Below, in pieces: positions 1-8,997 of a DNA stretch of 64,000 nt; position 1 is the stretch's first letter, and each line of letters starts with the position of its first letter. The DNA lies in NCBI GenBank assembly GCA_031261175.1, contig JAISJW010000014.1, forward strand, positions 1 to 64,000, in the 5' to 3' direction. Under the pieces are notes generated by a model. The model worked only from the letters and a program-made list of their open reading frames with translations. It ran no database searches and was not told the origin of the DNA. A program made the translations under genes and the position numbers. This DNA comes from Lactobacillales bacterium (GTDB lineage: Bacteria; Bacillota; Bacilli; Lactobacillales; Streptococcaceae).

Positions 1-78
1 AAAATGACCACAAATCGCGAAAAGTCCGATAATGCTCTGAAAATGCGTTTAATAATTGTGGCGACTTGCCCGGTTTTT

Positions 79-109
79 TGGTATAATATTGCTATATTAT
101 TTTAGGGAG
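79..109 (+). promoter_or_regulatory. purC extended -10 promoter and RBS
   Basis: TG at 79-80 followed by TATAAT at 82-87 gives an extended -10 element. No good -35 hexamer lies 16-18 bases upstream. The ribosome site AGGGAGA (104-110) sits seven bases before the ATG at 117. No purine riboswitch fold is visible in the 116 bases available. Confidence 0.7.
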
Positions 110-116
110 ACACGAA

Positions 117-836
117 ATGACAGTTGAAAAACAAGAGCTGCTTTACACGGGTAAGGCGAAAAACGTTTACTTAACGAACGATGACAATTTAGTTTGGGTC
201 GAATACATGAACCAAGCCACTGCGGGGAACGGCGCGAAAAAAGCCGAAATCGCCGGCAAAGGTGAATTGAACAACCAAATCACATCAAAAATATTTGAAA
301 TTTTGACGAAACACGGCGTACACTCGCACTTCGTTAGGCAATTGAGCGACACGGAACAGCTGATTAAACGCGTAGCGATCATCCCTTTGGAAGTCGTTGT
401 CCGCAACGTCGCAGCAGGTAGCTTCACGAAACGCCTAGGCATCGAAGAAGGTACGCAACTGCGTCACCCAATCGTTGAATTTTACTTCAAAGAAGATGCT
501 CTTGACGATCCGTTCATCAACGATGCACACGTCGAGCTTTTAGAAATTGCGACTCCACAAGAAATCGAATTCTTGAAACGTTCGGCACTCCGCGTGAACG
601 AAGAATTGATTAAAATGTTCCAAGAAATCGGCATCCGCTTGATCGACTTCAAGTTGGAATACGGCCGCACGCACGATGGCGACATTTTGTTGGCTGACGA
701 AATTTCGCCGGACACTTGCCGTCTGTGGGATATCAATACGAATGAGCACCTTGATAAAGACGTTTTTCGCCGCGATTTGGGCGATATCGTCCCGGTTTAT
801 CAGGAAGTTTTGAACCGTCTGAACGACAAATTTTAA
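117..836 (+). CDS. purC: Phosphoribosylaminoimidazole-succinocarboxamide (SAICAR) synthase
   Basis: Cytosolic purine-biosynthesis enzyme that joins CAIR and aspartate using ATP to give SAICAR. The 239-aa length is normal for the family. The N-terminus ([12 protein letters not shown]) is the usual ATP-grasp-like start, followed by the family motifs [11 protein letters not shown] near residue 95 and [10 protein letters not shown] plus [11 protein letters not shown] near residues 176-202. It stands alone: no other pur gene follows, a terminator comes directly after, and its own promoter precedes it. If the rest of the pur operon lies upstream of the window, the promoter here would be internal. 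Identification is secure from the motifs; the isolated setting is what can be seen, not proof of a split pathway. Confidence 0.96.
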   Translation: MTVEKQELLYTGKAKNVYLTNDDNLVWVEYMNQATAGNGAKKAEIAGKGELNNQITSKIFEILTKHGVHSHFVRQLSDTEQLIKRVAIIPLEVVVRNVAAGSFTKRLGIEEGTQLRHPIVEFYFKEDALDDPFINDAHVELLEIATPQEIEFLKRSALRVNEELIKMFQEIGIRLIDFKLEYGRTHDGDILLADEISPDTCRLWDINTNEHLDKDVFRRDLGDIVPVYQEVLNRLNDKF

Positions 837-843
837 GCGAGGA

Positions 844-866
844 GCGAGCCGGTGGTTCGCTTTTTT
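844..866 (+). terminator. Terminator after purC
   Basis: Seven-base stem GCGAGCC/GGTTCGC (844-850 with 854-860, one G-T pair), loop GGT, then six T (861-866). It separates purC from aroK. Confidence 0.85.
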
Positions 867-885
867 GGCAAGTTGAGGGGCATTT

Positions 886-1374
886 ATGAGCATTATTTTA
901 ATTGGATTTATGGGCAGCGGGAAGTCGAGCGTTGCCGAGGCGCTGGGGCTTCCGGTCGCCGATATGGATGTCTTGATCGCGCAAAAAGCGGGCAAGTCAA
1001 TCCCCGAAATCTTTGCCGAAGACGGCGAAAAACATTTCCGGGAACTCGAAACGGCGGTGCTTAGCGAAGTTTCGGATTTTGACGGAGTTGTCGCGACCGG
1101 TGGGGGAGTAATTACGACCGAAGCGAGCCGGGCGATTTTAAAAAAACAAAAGAACGTTTTTTTCTTAAAAGCGGATATTCAAAATTTATATGAGCGAATC
1201 AAAAACGATACCGAAAACGTGCGGCCAATTGCCCAGAATAATGATTTTGGCGGGCTGTATGACGTTTACAAGAAACGCGAAAATTGGTATAATGAGGCAG
1301 CGAGTTACGTGATTGAGACCGACGAGATGACGGCCTGCGAGGTTGCGGCGGCGATTAAGGAGATAGTATGTTAG
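886..1374 (+). CDS. aroK: Shikimate kinase
   Basis: Phosphorylates shikimate at the 3-hydroxyl in the chorismate pathway. The Walker A motif GFMGSGKSS starts near residue 7. The shikimate-binding DMD follows near residue 27, and the GGG substrate loop (TGGGV) lies near residue 71. At 162 aa it is slightly short but complete. The ATG at 886 has GAGGGG just upstream. The last seven bases overlap the start of folA, so the two are translationally coupled. Other shikimate genes (aroF, aroB, aroE) are 20 kb away on the other strand, so the pathway is split over at least two operons. Catalysis is inferred from motifs; the family is unmistakable. Confidence 0.95.
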   Translation: MSIILIGFMGSGKSSVAEALGLPVADMDVLIAQKAGKSIPEIFAEDGEKHFRELETAVLSEVSDFDGVVATGGGVITTEASRAILKKQKNVFFLKADIQNLYERIKNDTENVRPIAQNNDFGGLYDVYKKRENWYNEAASYVIETDEMTACEVAAAIKEIVC

Positions 1375-1862
1375 TAGCAATTTGGGCGCAGGCGCAAAAC
1401 GGGGTAATCGGGAAAGACTTGACGATGCCGTGGCACTTGCCGAATGATTTGAAATTTTTCAAAGAAAAAACGCTCGGGCACACGATTGTTTTGGGGCGCA
1501 AAACGTTTGAAGGGATGGGCGGCAGACCGCTTCCAAACAGGACGACGATTGTGGTGACGCGCGACGCAAGTTATGAGACGCCGTATGATGACGTGATTAT
1601 TATGAACGACGTCGAAAGCGTTTTGAGCTACGTTAAACTGGTCGATGACAAGGTGTTTATTGCGGGTGGAGCTGAGATTTACACGATGTTTTGGCCGCAT
1701 GTCGATGCCTTTTTCCGCACGATTATCGAGGCGGATATCGCGGGCGACACGTATTTTCCGTTTAGCGAATTTCCAGATTTCCATTTGGAACGCAGCTTAG
1801 AAGGCATCGCTGACGAGAAGAACGTTTATCCGCACCGCTTCGAGTTATGGGAGCGTGACTAG
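1368..1862 (+). CDS. folA: Dihydrofolate reductase
   Basis: NADPH-dependent reduction of dihydrofolate to tetrahydrofolate; the trimethoprim target. The 164-aa protein opens MLVAIWAQAQNGVIG and carries the catalytic aspartate at residue 27 in WHLPNDLKFF. The NADPH-binding GRKTFEGMG (about 43-51) and the FIAGGAEIY motif (about 97-105) are both present. No thyA is next to it, although the two are often paired in this phylum. It overlaps aroK by seven bases and ends one base before the xerC ATG, so aroK-folA-xerC look cotranscribed. It is the chromosomal type; nothing suggests an acquired resistance allele. Confidence 0.95.
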   Translation: MLVAIWAQAQNGVIGKDLTMPWHLPNDLKFFKEKTLGHTIVLGRKTFEGMGGRPLPNRTTIVVTRDASYETPYDDVIIMNDVESVLSYVKLVDDKVFIAGGAEIYTMFWPHVDAFFRTIIEADIAGDTYFPFSEFPDFHLERSLEGIADEKNVYPHRFELWERD

Positions 1863-1863
1863 G

Positions 1864-2766
1864 ATGGAGCTCGTCGAATCATTTATCGACTTTTTACGCA
1901 ACGAGCGCTATTATTCAGAGAACACGATAACGGCTTACCAACAGGATATCGATGATTTTGTCGAGTTCTTGAATGAGAGCGGAAGCGCCGAGCTTTTAGA
2001 GGTCGATTATTTCGACGTCCGAGTTTACTTCGATCATTTAAGTGAGAAAAAATATACTTCGACGACGATTGCGCGCAAAATTTCGAGCCTTCGCACGATG
2101 TACAAATATTTCCTCAACCGCGAGCTCAGCGAGGAAAATCCGTTCGCTTATACGCAGATGAAAATCGCAAACAAAAAACTGCCTAAGTTCTTTTACGAGC
2201 AGGAAATCCAAGCGATTTTCGACGGGATTCCGCAGGAAACGGCGAGTGACATTCGCGACTTTGCGCTTCTCGAAGTCCTGTATTCGACAGGTGTTCGGGT
2301 AAGCGAACTCGTTGGAATCAAGCTCAATGACATCGATTTTTTCTCGCGGACAATTTTGATTCACGGGAAAGGGAGCAAAGATCGCTACGTGGTTTTCCGC
2401 TCGTTTACGAAAGAATATTTGCAGAATTATATCGCCGCAAGTCGCGGGGACCTTGCCAAAGAGGGGGTTGAAGAGCTTTTCGTCAACCACCACGGCGAGG
2501 CGCTGACGCCGAGTGGGGTGAGTTATATTCTCAACCGGATTATCGAGAAGAGCGGGGCGATGACGAAGATTCACCCCCACCTGATGCGGCACACGTTTGC
2601 GACGCACCTGATTCAAAACGGGGCGGATCTGCGCAGTGTGCAGGAGCTTTTGGGCCACAAGAATCTGTCGACGACGCAGCGCTACACGCATCTGACGACC
2701 GATTTTTTGCAAAAGACGTTTAACGACGCCCATCCGAGGGCGAAAAAAGTTTCGGATGATTTATAG
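1864..2766 (+). CDS. xerC: Tyrosine recombinase, XerC/XerD family
   Basis: Chromosome-dimer resolution recombinase acting at dif sites with a partner Xer protein. The N-terminal SAM-like core-binding domain (about 1-85, with YYSENTITAYQQD) precedes the catalytic domain. The active-site set is visible: Arg in STGVRVSEL, Lys in GKGSKDRYV, HxxR in HPHLMRHTFATHL, His in LLGHKNLSTTQ and Tyr in QRYTHLT. The ATG at 1864 is preferred because GGGAG lies ten bases upstream; a GTG at 1855 in frame would overlap folA. The ending AHPRA favours XerC over XerD, but the family assignment is firmer than the paralogue choice. The location after folA, rather than beside topA, is unusual. Confidence 0.87.
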   Translation: MELVESFIDFLRNERYYSENTITAYQQDIDDFVEFLNESGSAELLEVDYFDVRVYFDHLSEKKYTSTTIARKISSLRTMYKYFLNRELSEENPFAYTQMKIANKKLPKFFYEQEIQAIFDGIPQETASDIRDFALLEVLYSTGVRVSELVGIKLNDIDFFSRTILIHGKGSKDRYVVFRSFTKEYLQNYIAASRGDLAKEGVEELFVNHHGEALTPSGVSYILNRIIEKSGAMTKIHPHLMRHTFATHLIQNGADLRSVQELLGHKNLSTTQRYTHLTTDFLQKTFNDAHPRAKKVSDDL

Positions 2767-2776
2767 GGAGAGAAAA

Positions 2777-3658
2777 ATGATTTTAGAAAATAACGAATTA
2801 AAAGTAACGATCAACAGCTTCGGGGGCGAGTTGGCAAGTGTGGTCGACAAGGCGGACGGAACCGAGTACATCTGGCAAGCCGACCCTGCATTCTGGGGGC
2901 GCCACACGCCGACGTTGTTTCCGGTAGTCGGAAAAATCAAGGATGGCTATTTCGATTATGCCGGCGCGAGATACGAAATGACTTCGCACGGATTCTTCCG
3001 CGACGGAGAAACTTCGCTTGAATTGACGGGCGAAAACCAAGTTACGGCGACTTTGGTGGCTAATGAATTTACGAAGAAAATGTACCCGTTCGATTTCGTC
3101 GCTAAGGTTGTGTTTACTTTGGTTGGGCGCACGGTTAAAGTTGGCTATGTTGTCGAAAATCCGGGCTCTAAGGATTTTCCGTTCAGTATTGGCGGGCATC
3201 CAGCATTTAACGTTCCTTTGGAAAAAGGCTTAGCATTCGAAGACTACTACTTCGATTTTGGCGAAGAGCAGGACGTTTCGCACATCCCATTGGATTTAAA
3301 GGACGGCGGAACTTCAGATTTGAAGAACGCCCAAGACGTGCGGTTGAACGCAAAACTTCCAATCAGCCACAAAGTTTTCCAATATGATGCGATGATTTTT
3401 GCGACTCAAGGCGCGCAAGAAATCGCGTTGAAATCTGATAAAGGTTCGAAAGAAGTTGTAGTCAGCTACGGTGCCGACTTGAACTTGGTCGGCCTCTGGT
3501 CGCCGTATCCAAAAGAAGCACCGTTCGTCTGCGTCGAGCCCTGGTACGGCTTAGCCAGCGACACCGATGGAAATCACGACTTATTCGACAAGAAAGCCAT
3601 CCAAATCTTGAGCCCTGGAAAAGTCTGGAATGGTGGCTTCGAGATGGAATTTAAATAA
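2777..3658 (+). CDS. Aldose 1-epimerase family protein (LacX/GalM-like)
   Basis: Predicted cytosolic sugar mutarotase of the galactose-mutarotase fold. At 293 aa it matches LacX-type members rather than the longer classical GalM. Family features are TPTLFPVVGKI near residue 43, TSHGFFRD with the conserved His, SIGGHPAFNVP near residue 138 with a second catalytic His, and the C-terminal CVEPWYGLASD carrying the catalytic Glu. The ATG at 2777 has AGGGAG seven bases upstream; an in-frame ATG at 2756 lies inside the xerC gene and lacks a ribosome site. It ends the aroK-folA-xerC-galM run. The sugar substrate cannot be told from the sequence. Confidence 0.88.
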   Translation: MILENNELKVTINSFGGELASVVDKADGTEYIWQADPAFWGRHTPTLFPVVGKIKDGYFDYAGARYEMTSHGFFRDGETSLELTGENQVTATLVANEFTKKMYPFDFVAKVVFTLVGRTVKVGYVVENPGSKDFPFSIGGHPAFNVPLEKGLAFEDYYFDFGEEQDVSHIPLDLKDGGTSDLKNAQDVRLNAKLPISHKVFQYDAMIFATQGAQEIALKSDKGSKEVVVSYGADLNLVGLWSPYPKEAPFVCVEPWYGLASDTDGNHDLFDKKAIQILSPGKVWNGGFEMEFK

Positions 3659-3659
3659 A

Positions 3660-3693
3660 GCACTTAATATTTTTGAAATAATTTATAAGTGCG
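3660..3693 (+). terminator. Weak AT-rich hairpin after galM-like gene
   Basis: GCACTTA near 3660 pairs with TAAGTGC near 3692 across an AT-rich middle. No T run follows, so this is a weak or read-through terminator. Confidence 0.4.
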
Positions 3694-3717
3694 AGCTTGG
3701 ATTACCGCCTTTTTATC

Positions 3718-3792
3718 CCTAATCGCATTTAAGCCGTTTTTGGGACAATTCGACAGTCGAAATGCACAAAAATCGCGTTAAATACGATTAGG
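3718..3792. repeat. Intergenic palindrome P1 (TTCGA-tip family)
   Basis: Imperfect 75-bp palindrome. The left edge CCTAATCGCATTTAA pairs with the right edge TTAAATACGATTAGG. The tip reads ATTCGACAGTCGAAAT. First member of a dispersed family (P1, P4-P10) found at operon boundaries; stems differ but the tip is alike. No T tract follows, so it is not a simple terminator. Confidence 0.8.
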
Positions 3793-3813
3793 CGATTTAG
3801 CTACCATGAAACA

Positions 3814-3940
3814 GGCTCCAAATGACACGATTTTCAGAAAAGAGGTCGATTTTTGGCACAAAAGGGCCTCGTTACTTTTTAACCAGGCCCTTTTGTGCCA
3901 AAAACAGGGCAAAACTTCAAAAAACGTGTCATTTGGAGCC
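3814..3940. repeat. Nested double palindrome P2
   Basis: Outer arms of 16 bases (3814-3829 GGCTCCAAATGACACG with 3925-3940) are perfectly complementary. Inside them lies a second perfect 20-bp inverted repeat (3850-3869 with 3885-3904), containing GGCACAAAAGGGCC. Together with P1 it fills the 433-bp gap between galM and rimP, leaving only the promoter beyond it. No convincing gene lies in the gap; one 65-codon open frame across P2 has no ribosome site. Confidence 0.85.
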
Positions 3941-3987
3941 TAAACTTGCCAAAAAGGGCACAAGTCTTAACGCGGAATTTAAATTCG

Positions 3988-4016
3988 TTGAAAAAAGCGA
4001 TAGAATGTGGTATTAT
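3988..4016 (+). promoter_or_regulatory. Promoter of the rimP-nusA-infB operon
   Basis: TTGAAA (3988-3993), a 17-base spacer, and TATTAT (4011-4016), with TG at 4008-4009 making an extended -10. The string GTGGTATTAT recurs in the promoters near 47,985 and 51,345. Confidence 0.85.
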
Positions 4017-4041
4017 TAAAGAAGTTAAATACTTGTTGGAG

Positions 4042-4066
4042 GAGCTTAGACGGAAACGCTAAGCTC
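4042..4066 (+). promoter_or_regulatory. Leader hairpin upstream of rimP
   Basis: Perfect eight-base stem GAGCTTAG (4042-4049) with CTAAGCTC (4059-4066) around a nine-base loop, in the untranslated leader between promoter and rimP. The T content after it is too mixed for a clear terminator. It may be a leader or attenuation structure; function unknown. Confidence 0.55.
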
Positions 4067-4091
4067 TTGAATTTTGCAAAAGGGAGATAAA

Positions 4092-4568
4092 ATGAGTGCA
4101 TTAACTGACAAAGTTACAGCCATTGCGGAACCAATCGCACAAGAGCTGAACCTAGAGCTTGTCGATGTCGAGTACGTTAAAGAGGGGTCGGATTATTTCT
4201 TGCGAGTGATGCTTGACAAAGAGGGCGGAATCGACCTTGATACTTGCGCGCTGGCCAATGAAAAAATCAGCGAGGTTCTCGATGAAAATGAAAATCTGAT
4301 TAAAGAGGTTTATTTCCTCGACGTGTGCTCGCCAGGGGTTGAACGGCCGCTGAAGACGCAGGCGGATTTTGAAAAAGCTTTTGAAGAAAAGAAATATATC
4401 AATGTTTCTTTGTATCAAGCGATTGACAAGGTGAAGATGTTCGAGGGCGACTTGATCGGCCTTGACGACGAGACCATCACGCTTGAATATCTCGACAAAA
4501 CGAGAGTCAAAAAAATTGAAATACCAAGAAAAAATATTGCTAAAGCACGTTTAGCGATTAAGTTTTAA
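4092..4568 (+). CDS. rimP: Ribosome maturation factor RimP
   Basis: Assists assembly of the 30S subunit. The 158-aa protein has the N-terminal alpha-beta domain (LELVDVEYVKEGSDYFLRV, about 22-40) with the conserved DVCSPGVERPL near residue 85, then an SH3-like C-terminal domain. ATG at 4092 is chosen because AGGGAG lies six bases upstream; an in-frame TTG at 4074 precedes that site. First gene of the conserved rimP-nusA-ylxR-ylxQ-infB-rbfA operon, eleven bases ahead of nusA. Position and motifs agree, so the call is secure. Confidence 0.95.
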   Translation: MSALTDKVTAIAEPIAQELNLELVDVEYVKEGSDYFLRVMLDKEGGIDLDTCALANEKISEVLDENENLIKEVYFLDVCSPGVERPLKTQADFEKAFEEKKYINVSLYQAIDKVKMFEGDLIGLDDETITLEYLDKTRVKKIEIPRKNIAKARLAIKF

Positions 4569-4579
4569 GGAGACAAACG

Positions 4580-5725
4580 ATGAGTAAAAAGATGCTAGAT
4601 GCACTTCAAGTTCTTGAACAACAAAAGGGTATTCCAGTAGAAGTCATGGTTGAAACCATCCAGGAAGCCTTGCGCGCGGGTTACAAACGCGAGTACAAAC
4701 ACGAAGGCGATATCGAAGTGAAATTCGATACGGAAAAAGGCAAGTTAGATGTCTTCGCCGTCTACGTGGTCGTCGAAGAGCCGGAAAATCCTGACTTTGA
4801 AATCACGGAAGAACAAGCTATCGAGATGGGAACGCGTAAATCTTACGCACCTGGCGACGTAGTGAAAGTCAAAGTAACACCAACCGACTTCGGCCGCACA
4901 GCGATCGGAACGGTTAAACAAATCGTAATGCAAAAGTTCCGCGAAGCAGAACGGGGCGCGTTATACAACGAGTTCAGCGTTTACGAAAAAGATTTAATCA
5001 CAGGTACAGTGGAACGTTTAGACGACCGCTATATCTACATCAACTTGAACAACAAGCTTGAAGCCATTCTTTCTAAAAAAGACCAACTTCCAAGTGAAAA
5101 ATACGAAAGCCACGACAAAATCAAGGTCTTCGTCTATAAAGTTGAAAACACGCCTAAGGGCATGCGCGTCTTCGTAAGTCGCACGCATCCGGACTTCATT
5201 CGCCGCCTGTTCGAACAAGAGGTGCCTGAAATCAATATGGGTGACGTCGACATCAAGAGCGTTGCTCGCGAAGCCGGCAGCCGCACAAAAATCGCTGTCG
5301 CTTCAAACGTGGACGGCCTTGACCCGATCGGGACAACAGTCGGCGAGCGTGGTAGCCGTGTTCAAGCGGTCATCAAGGAGCTTAAAGGCGAAAACATCGA
5401 CATCGTTGAGTGGCGTGAAAATCCAGCTGAGTTCATCGCGGAAGCTTTGAAACCGGCGGTGGTTGACGAAATCATCTTCGACGACGAAAATCCGAACGAC
5501 TGCCTAGTCATCGTGCCGGACGATAAATTGTCGCTAGCTATCGGTAAAGCTGGTCAAAACGCTCGCCTTGCGGCGAAGTTGACGAACCACCGCATCGATA
5601 TCAAGAGCATTTCGCAGTTCCAGGCTTACATCGCTGAGCTTGAGTCTTACGGCGAAGAAGCGCTTGACGTGCTTGAAGATTTAGATACGCAGGAATTTGA
5701 TTCGACTGATGAAGACGAAGCATAA
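4580..5725 (+). CDS. nusA: Transcription termination/antitermination factor NusA
   Basis: Binds RNA polymerase and nascent RNA to modulate pausing and termination. At 381 aa it is the short Bacillota form, lacking the acidic repeats of enterobacterial NusA. It has the N-terminal polymerase-binding domain (about 1-130), an S1 domain (about 135-200, LITGTVERLDDRYIYINL), and two KH domains (about 230-345), the second with LAIGKAGQNARLAAKL. The AAGGAG site is eight bases before the ATG. Its last 17 bases overlap ylxR. The acidic C-terminal tail (about 350-381) is poorly conserved in the family. Confidence 0.97.
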   Translation: MSKKMLDALQVLEQQKGIPVEVMVETIQEALRAGYKREYKHEGDIEVKFDTEKGKLDVFAVYVVVEEPENPDFEITEEQAIEMGTRKSYAPGDVVKVKVTPTDFGRTAIGTVKQIVMQKFREAERGALYNEFSVYEKDLITGTVERLDDRYIYINLNNKLEAILSKKDQLPSEKYESHDKIKVFVYKVENTPKGMRVFVSRTHPDFIRRLFEQEVPEINMGDVDIKSVAREAGSRTKIAVASNVDGLDPIGTTVGERGSRVQAVIKELKGENIDIVEWRENPAEFIAEALKPAVVDEIIFDDENPNDCLVIVPDDKLSLAIGKAGQNARLAAKLTNHRIDIKSISQFQAYIAELESYGEEALDVLEDLDTQEFDSTDEDEA

Positions 5726-5963
5726 AATCGAGCGCATCTCGTGTGTAACCCGTCAAAAAAACGACGCTTCACAAATGATCCGAATCGCAAAACTGGCAAG
5801 TGGCGAGATCGTCATCGATCGCGCTCGCAACCAGGGAGGCTTCGGAGCGTACTTGAACGCGGAGGAGCTACCACTTGCCCGAAAGAAAAACGCACTTGCG
5901 CGGGCTCTGAAGACAAATGTTCCTCAAAGTGTTTACGACGAGTTAGAGGAAATTTATGGATAA
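5709..5963 (+). CDS. ylxR: YlxR family RNA-binding protein
   Basis: Small basic protein (84 aa) always found between nusA and ylxQ in Bacillota; proposed to bind RNA or act on RNase P, role not settled. The start motif ISCVTRQKNDASQMIRI corresponds to the family R-x-C-x-x-T region. The usual GRGAYL signature reads GGFGAYL here. The ATG at 5709 has no ribosome site and overlaps nusA by 17 bases, so translation is probably coupled; an in-frame TTG at 5697 is possible but less likely. Overlaps ylxQ by eight bases. Confidence 0.9.
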   Translation: MKTKHKIERISCVTRQKNDASQMIRIAKLASGEIVIDRARNQGGFGAYLNAEELPLARKKNALARALKTNVPQSVYDELEEIYG

Positions 5964-6255
5964 CAAACAAAAATTGTTGAACCTTCTCGGTTTGGCTCAA
6001 AAAGCTGGCAAACTTGTTTCCGGCGAGGACTTCACGATCGACGCCGTTAAATCGGGGCGAGCGAAACTGGTCTTCGTGGCAAGTGATGCGGGCGTCAACA
6101 CTTCAAAAAAGGTGCACGATAAGAGCGCGTTTTACGAAGTTGAGGTTTATGATGAGTTGAGTTTTGAAGATATCAGCAGTGCAATAGGAAAAAATCGTAA
6201 AGTGATTGCAGTGCAAGACAAAGGTTTTGCGAAAGCGATGAAAAAATTGTTCTAG
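5956..6255 (+). CDS. ylxQ: L7Ae/L30e/YlxQ family ribosomal protein
   Basis: 99-aa K-turn RNA-binding protein of the L7Ae/L30e/S12e/Gadd45 superfamily. The family start LLGLAQKAGKLVSGED is seen at residues 10-25, and VFVASDAGVNTSKK near 39-52. GAGG lies upstream of the ATG inside ylxR, and the two frames overlap by eight bases. Position in the infB operon supports a ribosome-associated role; the exact RNA target is unknown in the family. Confidence 0.93.
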   Translation: MDNKQKLLNLLGLAQKAGKLVSGEDFTIDAVKSGRAKLVFVASDAGVNTSKKVHDKSAFYEVEVYDELSFEDISSAIGKNRKVIAVQDKGFAKAMKKLF

Positions 6256-6279
6256 TTTACGATTACGGAGGTTTATAGA

Positions 6280-8943
6280 TTGGCTAAAAAACATGTATAT
6301 GAAATTGCTGAGGAATTAGGGAAGAATAATCGCGATGTCATTACGGCTGCAAAGGATTTAGGTCTTAAAGTCGAAAACATTAAGACTATCTTCGAAGAAG
6401 ATGACGTGAAAAAAATCGTCGGCAAGTTAGGAGCGGGGTCGGCTGCGGCCGAAACACCTAAGGCTGCTGGCGAAGAAGCTGCGCCTAAAACTTTGACAAA
6501 AGAAGAAAAAATTAAGCGCATGATCGCTAAAGGGAACGCTGTGAAATTAGGCGGAAACGGCGGAGCGAAACCAGCTCCAGCTGCGGCTAAACCGGCAGCT
6601 GCTAAGAAAGCAGCTCCAGCTCAAGGCGGGTCTAAACCGGCACCGGCTGCGAAACCGGCTGCACCTTTAACGCGTGAAGAACGCGCTAAACGGGCGGCAG
6701 CGGCACTTGCTGCGACGCAAGAAAAAGTCAACGCGCACATCGAAACGGTTGATGCTTCTAATAAAAAAGCAGCTTTAACTCGCGAAGAAAAAGCGAAAAA
6801 AGCAGCGGCTAAGAAAATTGCTGAAGCTAAAGCGGCTGCTGCGGTTCCTAAGCCGAAAGCAGCTCCGGCTGCTCAAGGCGGCAAGCCTGGCAACAACGCT
6901 CCGAAAGCGAATGCGCCGAAAGGTTCAGAGGCTGAAGTTGCGGCGAAACTTGCCAAAAAAGAGGAAGCTGCGAAAGAGCGCGCGAAGAAATTCTCGAACG
7001 ACGCTCGCCCGGGTGGTGGTTACAACAACTACAACAACACGCGTAAAAAGCAAGCTGATGCTGCGAAAAACAATCCGTTCGCTGGCGGGAATAAAAACCG
7101 TCGTCGTAATAAACGCGATAAGAAAATCAAGGGTAGCTACAATCCATCACAAGTGGCGGCTACTATCCGTAAGGATCGTGATCTTCCCGAAACGCTTGTT
7201 TACTCGCTTGGTATGAATGTGCAAGACGTCGCTAAACGAATTTACCGCGAACCGAGCGAAATCATCAAGAAATTATTTATGGAAGGGATTATGGTTAACC
7301 AAAACCAAGTCCTTGATAAAGATACGCTTGAAATGATCGCTATGAGTTACGGCATCGAACCTGAAGAAAAAGTTGAAGTGGATATCGCCGATATCGACCG
7401 CTTGTTCGACATCGAGGACGTTAACGAAGAGAACTTGGTTTCTCGTCCACCGGTTGTTACGATCATGGGGCACGTCGATCACGGTAAAACAACGTTGCTT
7501 GATACATTGCGTAGCTCGCGCGTAACGTCTGGTGAAGCTGGTGGTATCACTCAGCACATCGGAGCTTATCAACTTGACGTTCACGGAAACACAATCACAT
7601 TCTTGGATACACCAGGGCACGAGGCGTTTACGTCAATGCGTGCTCGTGGTGCGTCGATTACCGATATCACAATCCTAGTCGTTGCAGCCGATGACGGCGT
7701 AATGCCACAAACAGTGGAGGCAATTAACCACGCCAAAGCTGCTGGCGTTCCAATCATCGTCGCAGTCAACAAGATTGATAAACCAGGAGCTAATCCTGAT
7801 AAAGTAATTCAAGAATTATCTGAACACGCTTTGATTCCAGAAAGCTGGGGAGGGGATACTCCTTTCGTTCAAATTTCAGCGAAATTCAATCAAAATATCG
7901 ACGAATTGTTAGAAATGATCTTGCTTGTGGCTGAAGTTGAAGAACTTAAAGCTGATCCGGATCGTCTAGCTATCGGTACGGTTATCGAAGCTCGTCAAGA
8001 CAAGGGTGTTGGTACAATTGCCACTGTCTTGGTTCAACAAGGAACGTTAAAACACGGTGACCCAATCGTAGTTGGTAACACTTACGGACGTGTCCGCGCG
8101 TTGATTAACGACCTTGGTCGTCGCATCAAAGAAGCTGGGCCTGCAACTCCGGTTGAAGTTCTCGGTCTTAACGATGTGCCTCAAGCAGGGGATCACTTCG
8201 CGGTCTTCGAGGATGAGAAATCAGCTCGTGCGGCCGGTGAAGAACGTGCTAAACGCGCATTGCTTGAACAACGTGCTCGTAAACAACACGTTACGTTGTC
8301 TAACTTGTTCGATACGCTTAAAGATGGCGAAATCAAAGAAGTTAACGTTATCATCAAAGCTGACGTTCAAGGTTCGGCCGAAGCATTGAGTGCTAGTCTT
8401 AAGAAAATTGACGTTGATGGCGTTCGCGTAAATATTGTCCATAGTGCAGTTGGTGCGATTAACGAAAGTGACGTTACACTTGCCGATGCTGCCGGAGCAA
8501 TCGTGATTGGGTTCAACACTCGTCCGACGGCTCAAGCTCGTATCCACGCTGAACAAGCTGAAGTTGATATTCGTCTTCACAGCATTATTTATAACGCAAT
8601 CGACGAAATTGAAGAAGCGATGAAAGGGATGCTTGATCCTGAATTCGAAGAAAAAATCACTGGTGAAATGCTTGTCCGCGACCTGTTTGTTGTTTCTAAG
8701 GTCGGAACAATTGCCGGTTGTTATGTTACGAACGGTTACATCGAACGCGATAGTGGCGTGCGCTTGATCCGCAACGGCGTAGTTATCTACGAAGGAAAAC
8801 TTTCTTCATTGAAACGTTTCAAAGATGATGTTAAAGAAGTTAAACTTGGCTTCGAATGTGGCGCAATGATTGAAAATTACAACGACGTTAAAGTCGATGA
8901 CGTAATTGAAGCATTCGTGATGGAAGAAGTTAAACGCAAATAA
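6280..8943 (+). CDS. infB: Translation initiation factor IF-2
   Basis: GTPase that brings initiator fMet-tRNA to the 30S subunit. 887 aa. IF2_N domains start at residue 1 ([13 protein letters not shown]) and near 290. Between them is a long Ala/Lys/Pro-rich linker (about 55-280) containing basic and GGYNNYNN stretches. The GTPase domain starts near residue 394: G1 [10 protein letters not shown]3 DTPGHEAF, G4 NKIDK, G5 SAK. Domains II-IV follow. The start codon is TTG at 6280, fixed by GGAGG eight bases upstream and by the family N-terminus. The linker is normal low-complexity sequence for IF-2, not a frameshift. Confidence 0.97.
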   Translation: MAKKHVYEIAEELGKNNRDVITAAKDLGLKVENIKTIFEEDDVKKIVGKLGAGSAAAETPKAAGEEAAPKTLTKEEKIKRMIAKGNAVKLGGNGGAKPAPAAAKPAAAKKAAPAQGGSKPAPAAKPAAPLTREERAKRAAAALAATQEKVNAHIETVDASNKKAALTREEKAKKAAAKKIAEAKAAAAVPKPKAAPAAQGGKPGNNAPKANAPKGSEAEVAAKLAKKEEAAKERAKKFSNDARPGGGYNNYNNTRKKQADAAKNNPFAGGNKNRRRNKRDKKIKGSYNPSQVAATIRKDRDLPETLVYSLGMNVQDVAKRIYREPSEIIKKLFMEGIMVNQNQVLDKDTLEMIAMSYGIEPEEKVEVDIADIDRLFDIEDVNEENLVSRPPVVTIMGHVDHGKTTLLDTLRSSRVTSGEAGGITQHIGAYQLDVHGNTITFLDTPGHEAFTSMRARGASITDITILVVAADDGVMPQTVEAINHAKAAGVPIIVAVNKIDKPGANPDKVIQELSEHALIPESWGGDTPFVQISAKFNQNIDELLEMILLVAEVEELKADPDRLAIGTVIEARQDKGVGTIATVLVQQGTLKHGDPIVVGNTYGRVRALINDLGRRIKEAGPATPVEVLGLNDVPQAGDHFAVFEDEKSARAAGEERAKRALLEQRARKQHVTLSNLFDTLKDGEIKEVNVIIKADVQGSAEALSASLKKIDVDGVRVNIVHSAVGAINESDVTLADAAGAIVIGFNTRPTAQARIHAEQAEVDIRLHSIIYNAIDEIEEAMKGMLDPEFEEKITGEMLVRDLFVVSKVGTIAGCYVTNGYIERDSGVRLIRNGVVIYEGKLSSLKRFKDDVKEVKLGFECGAMIENYNDVKVDDVIEAFVMEEVKRK

Positions 8944-8950
8944 TTCAAAA

Positions 8951-8975
8951 ACAAGCTGCCGCTTTGGCGGCTTGT
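8951..8975 (+). promoter_or_regulatory. Hairpin between infB and rbfA
   Basis: Ten-base stem ACAAGCTGCC/GGCGGCTTGT (one G-T pair), loop GCTTT. No T tract follows, so it probably marks an RNA processing or partial-pausing point rather than a stop. Confidence 0.5.
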
Positions 8976-8997
8976 AATTCTATATTTGGAGGAAATT

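Noticed and set aside
3822..4019. 65-codon open frame between galM and rimP
   Set aside because: It runs through palindrome P2 and the nusA-operon promoter, has no ribosome site and no protein-like composition.
8951..8975. Rho-independent terminator between infB and rbfA
   Set aside because: Strong stem but no T run, and rbfA belongs to the conserved operon; listed only as a hairpin.
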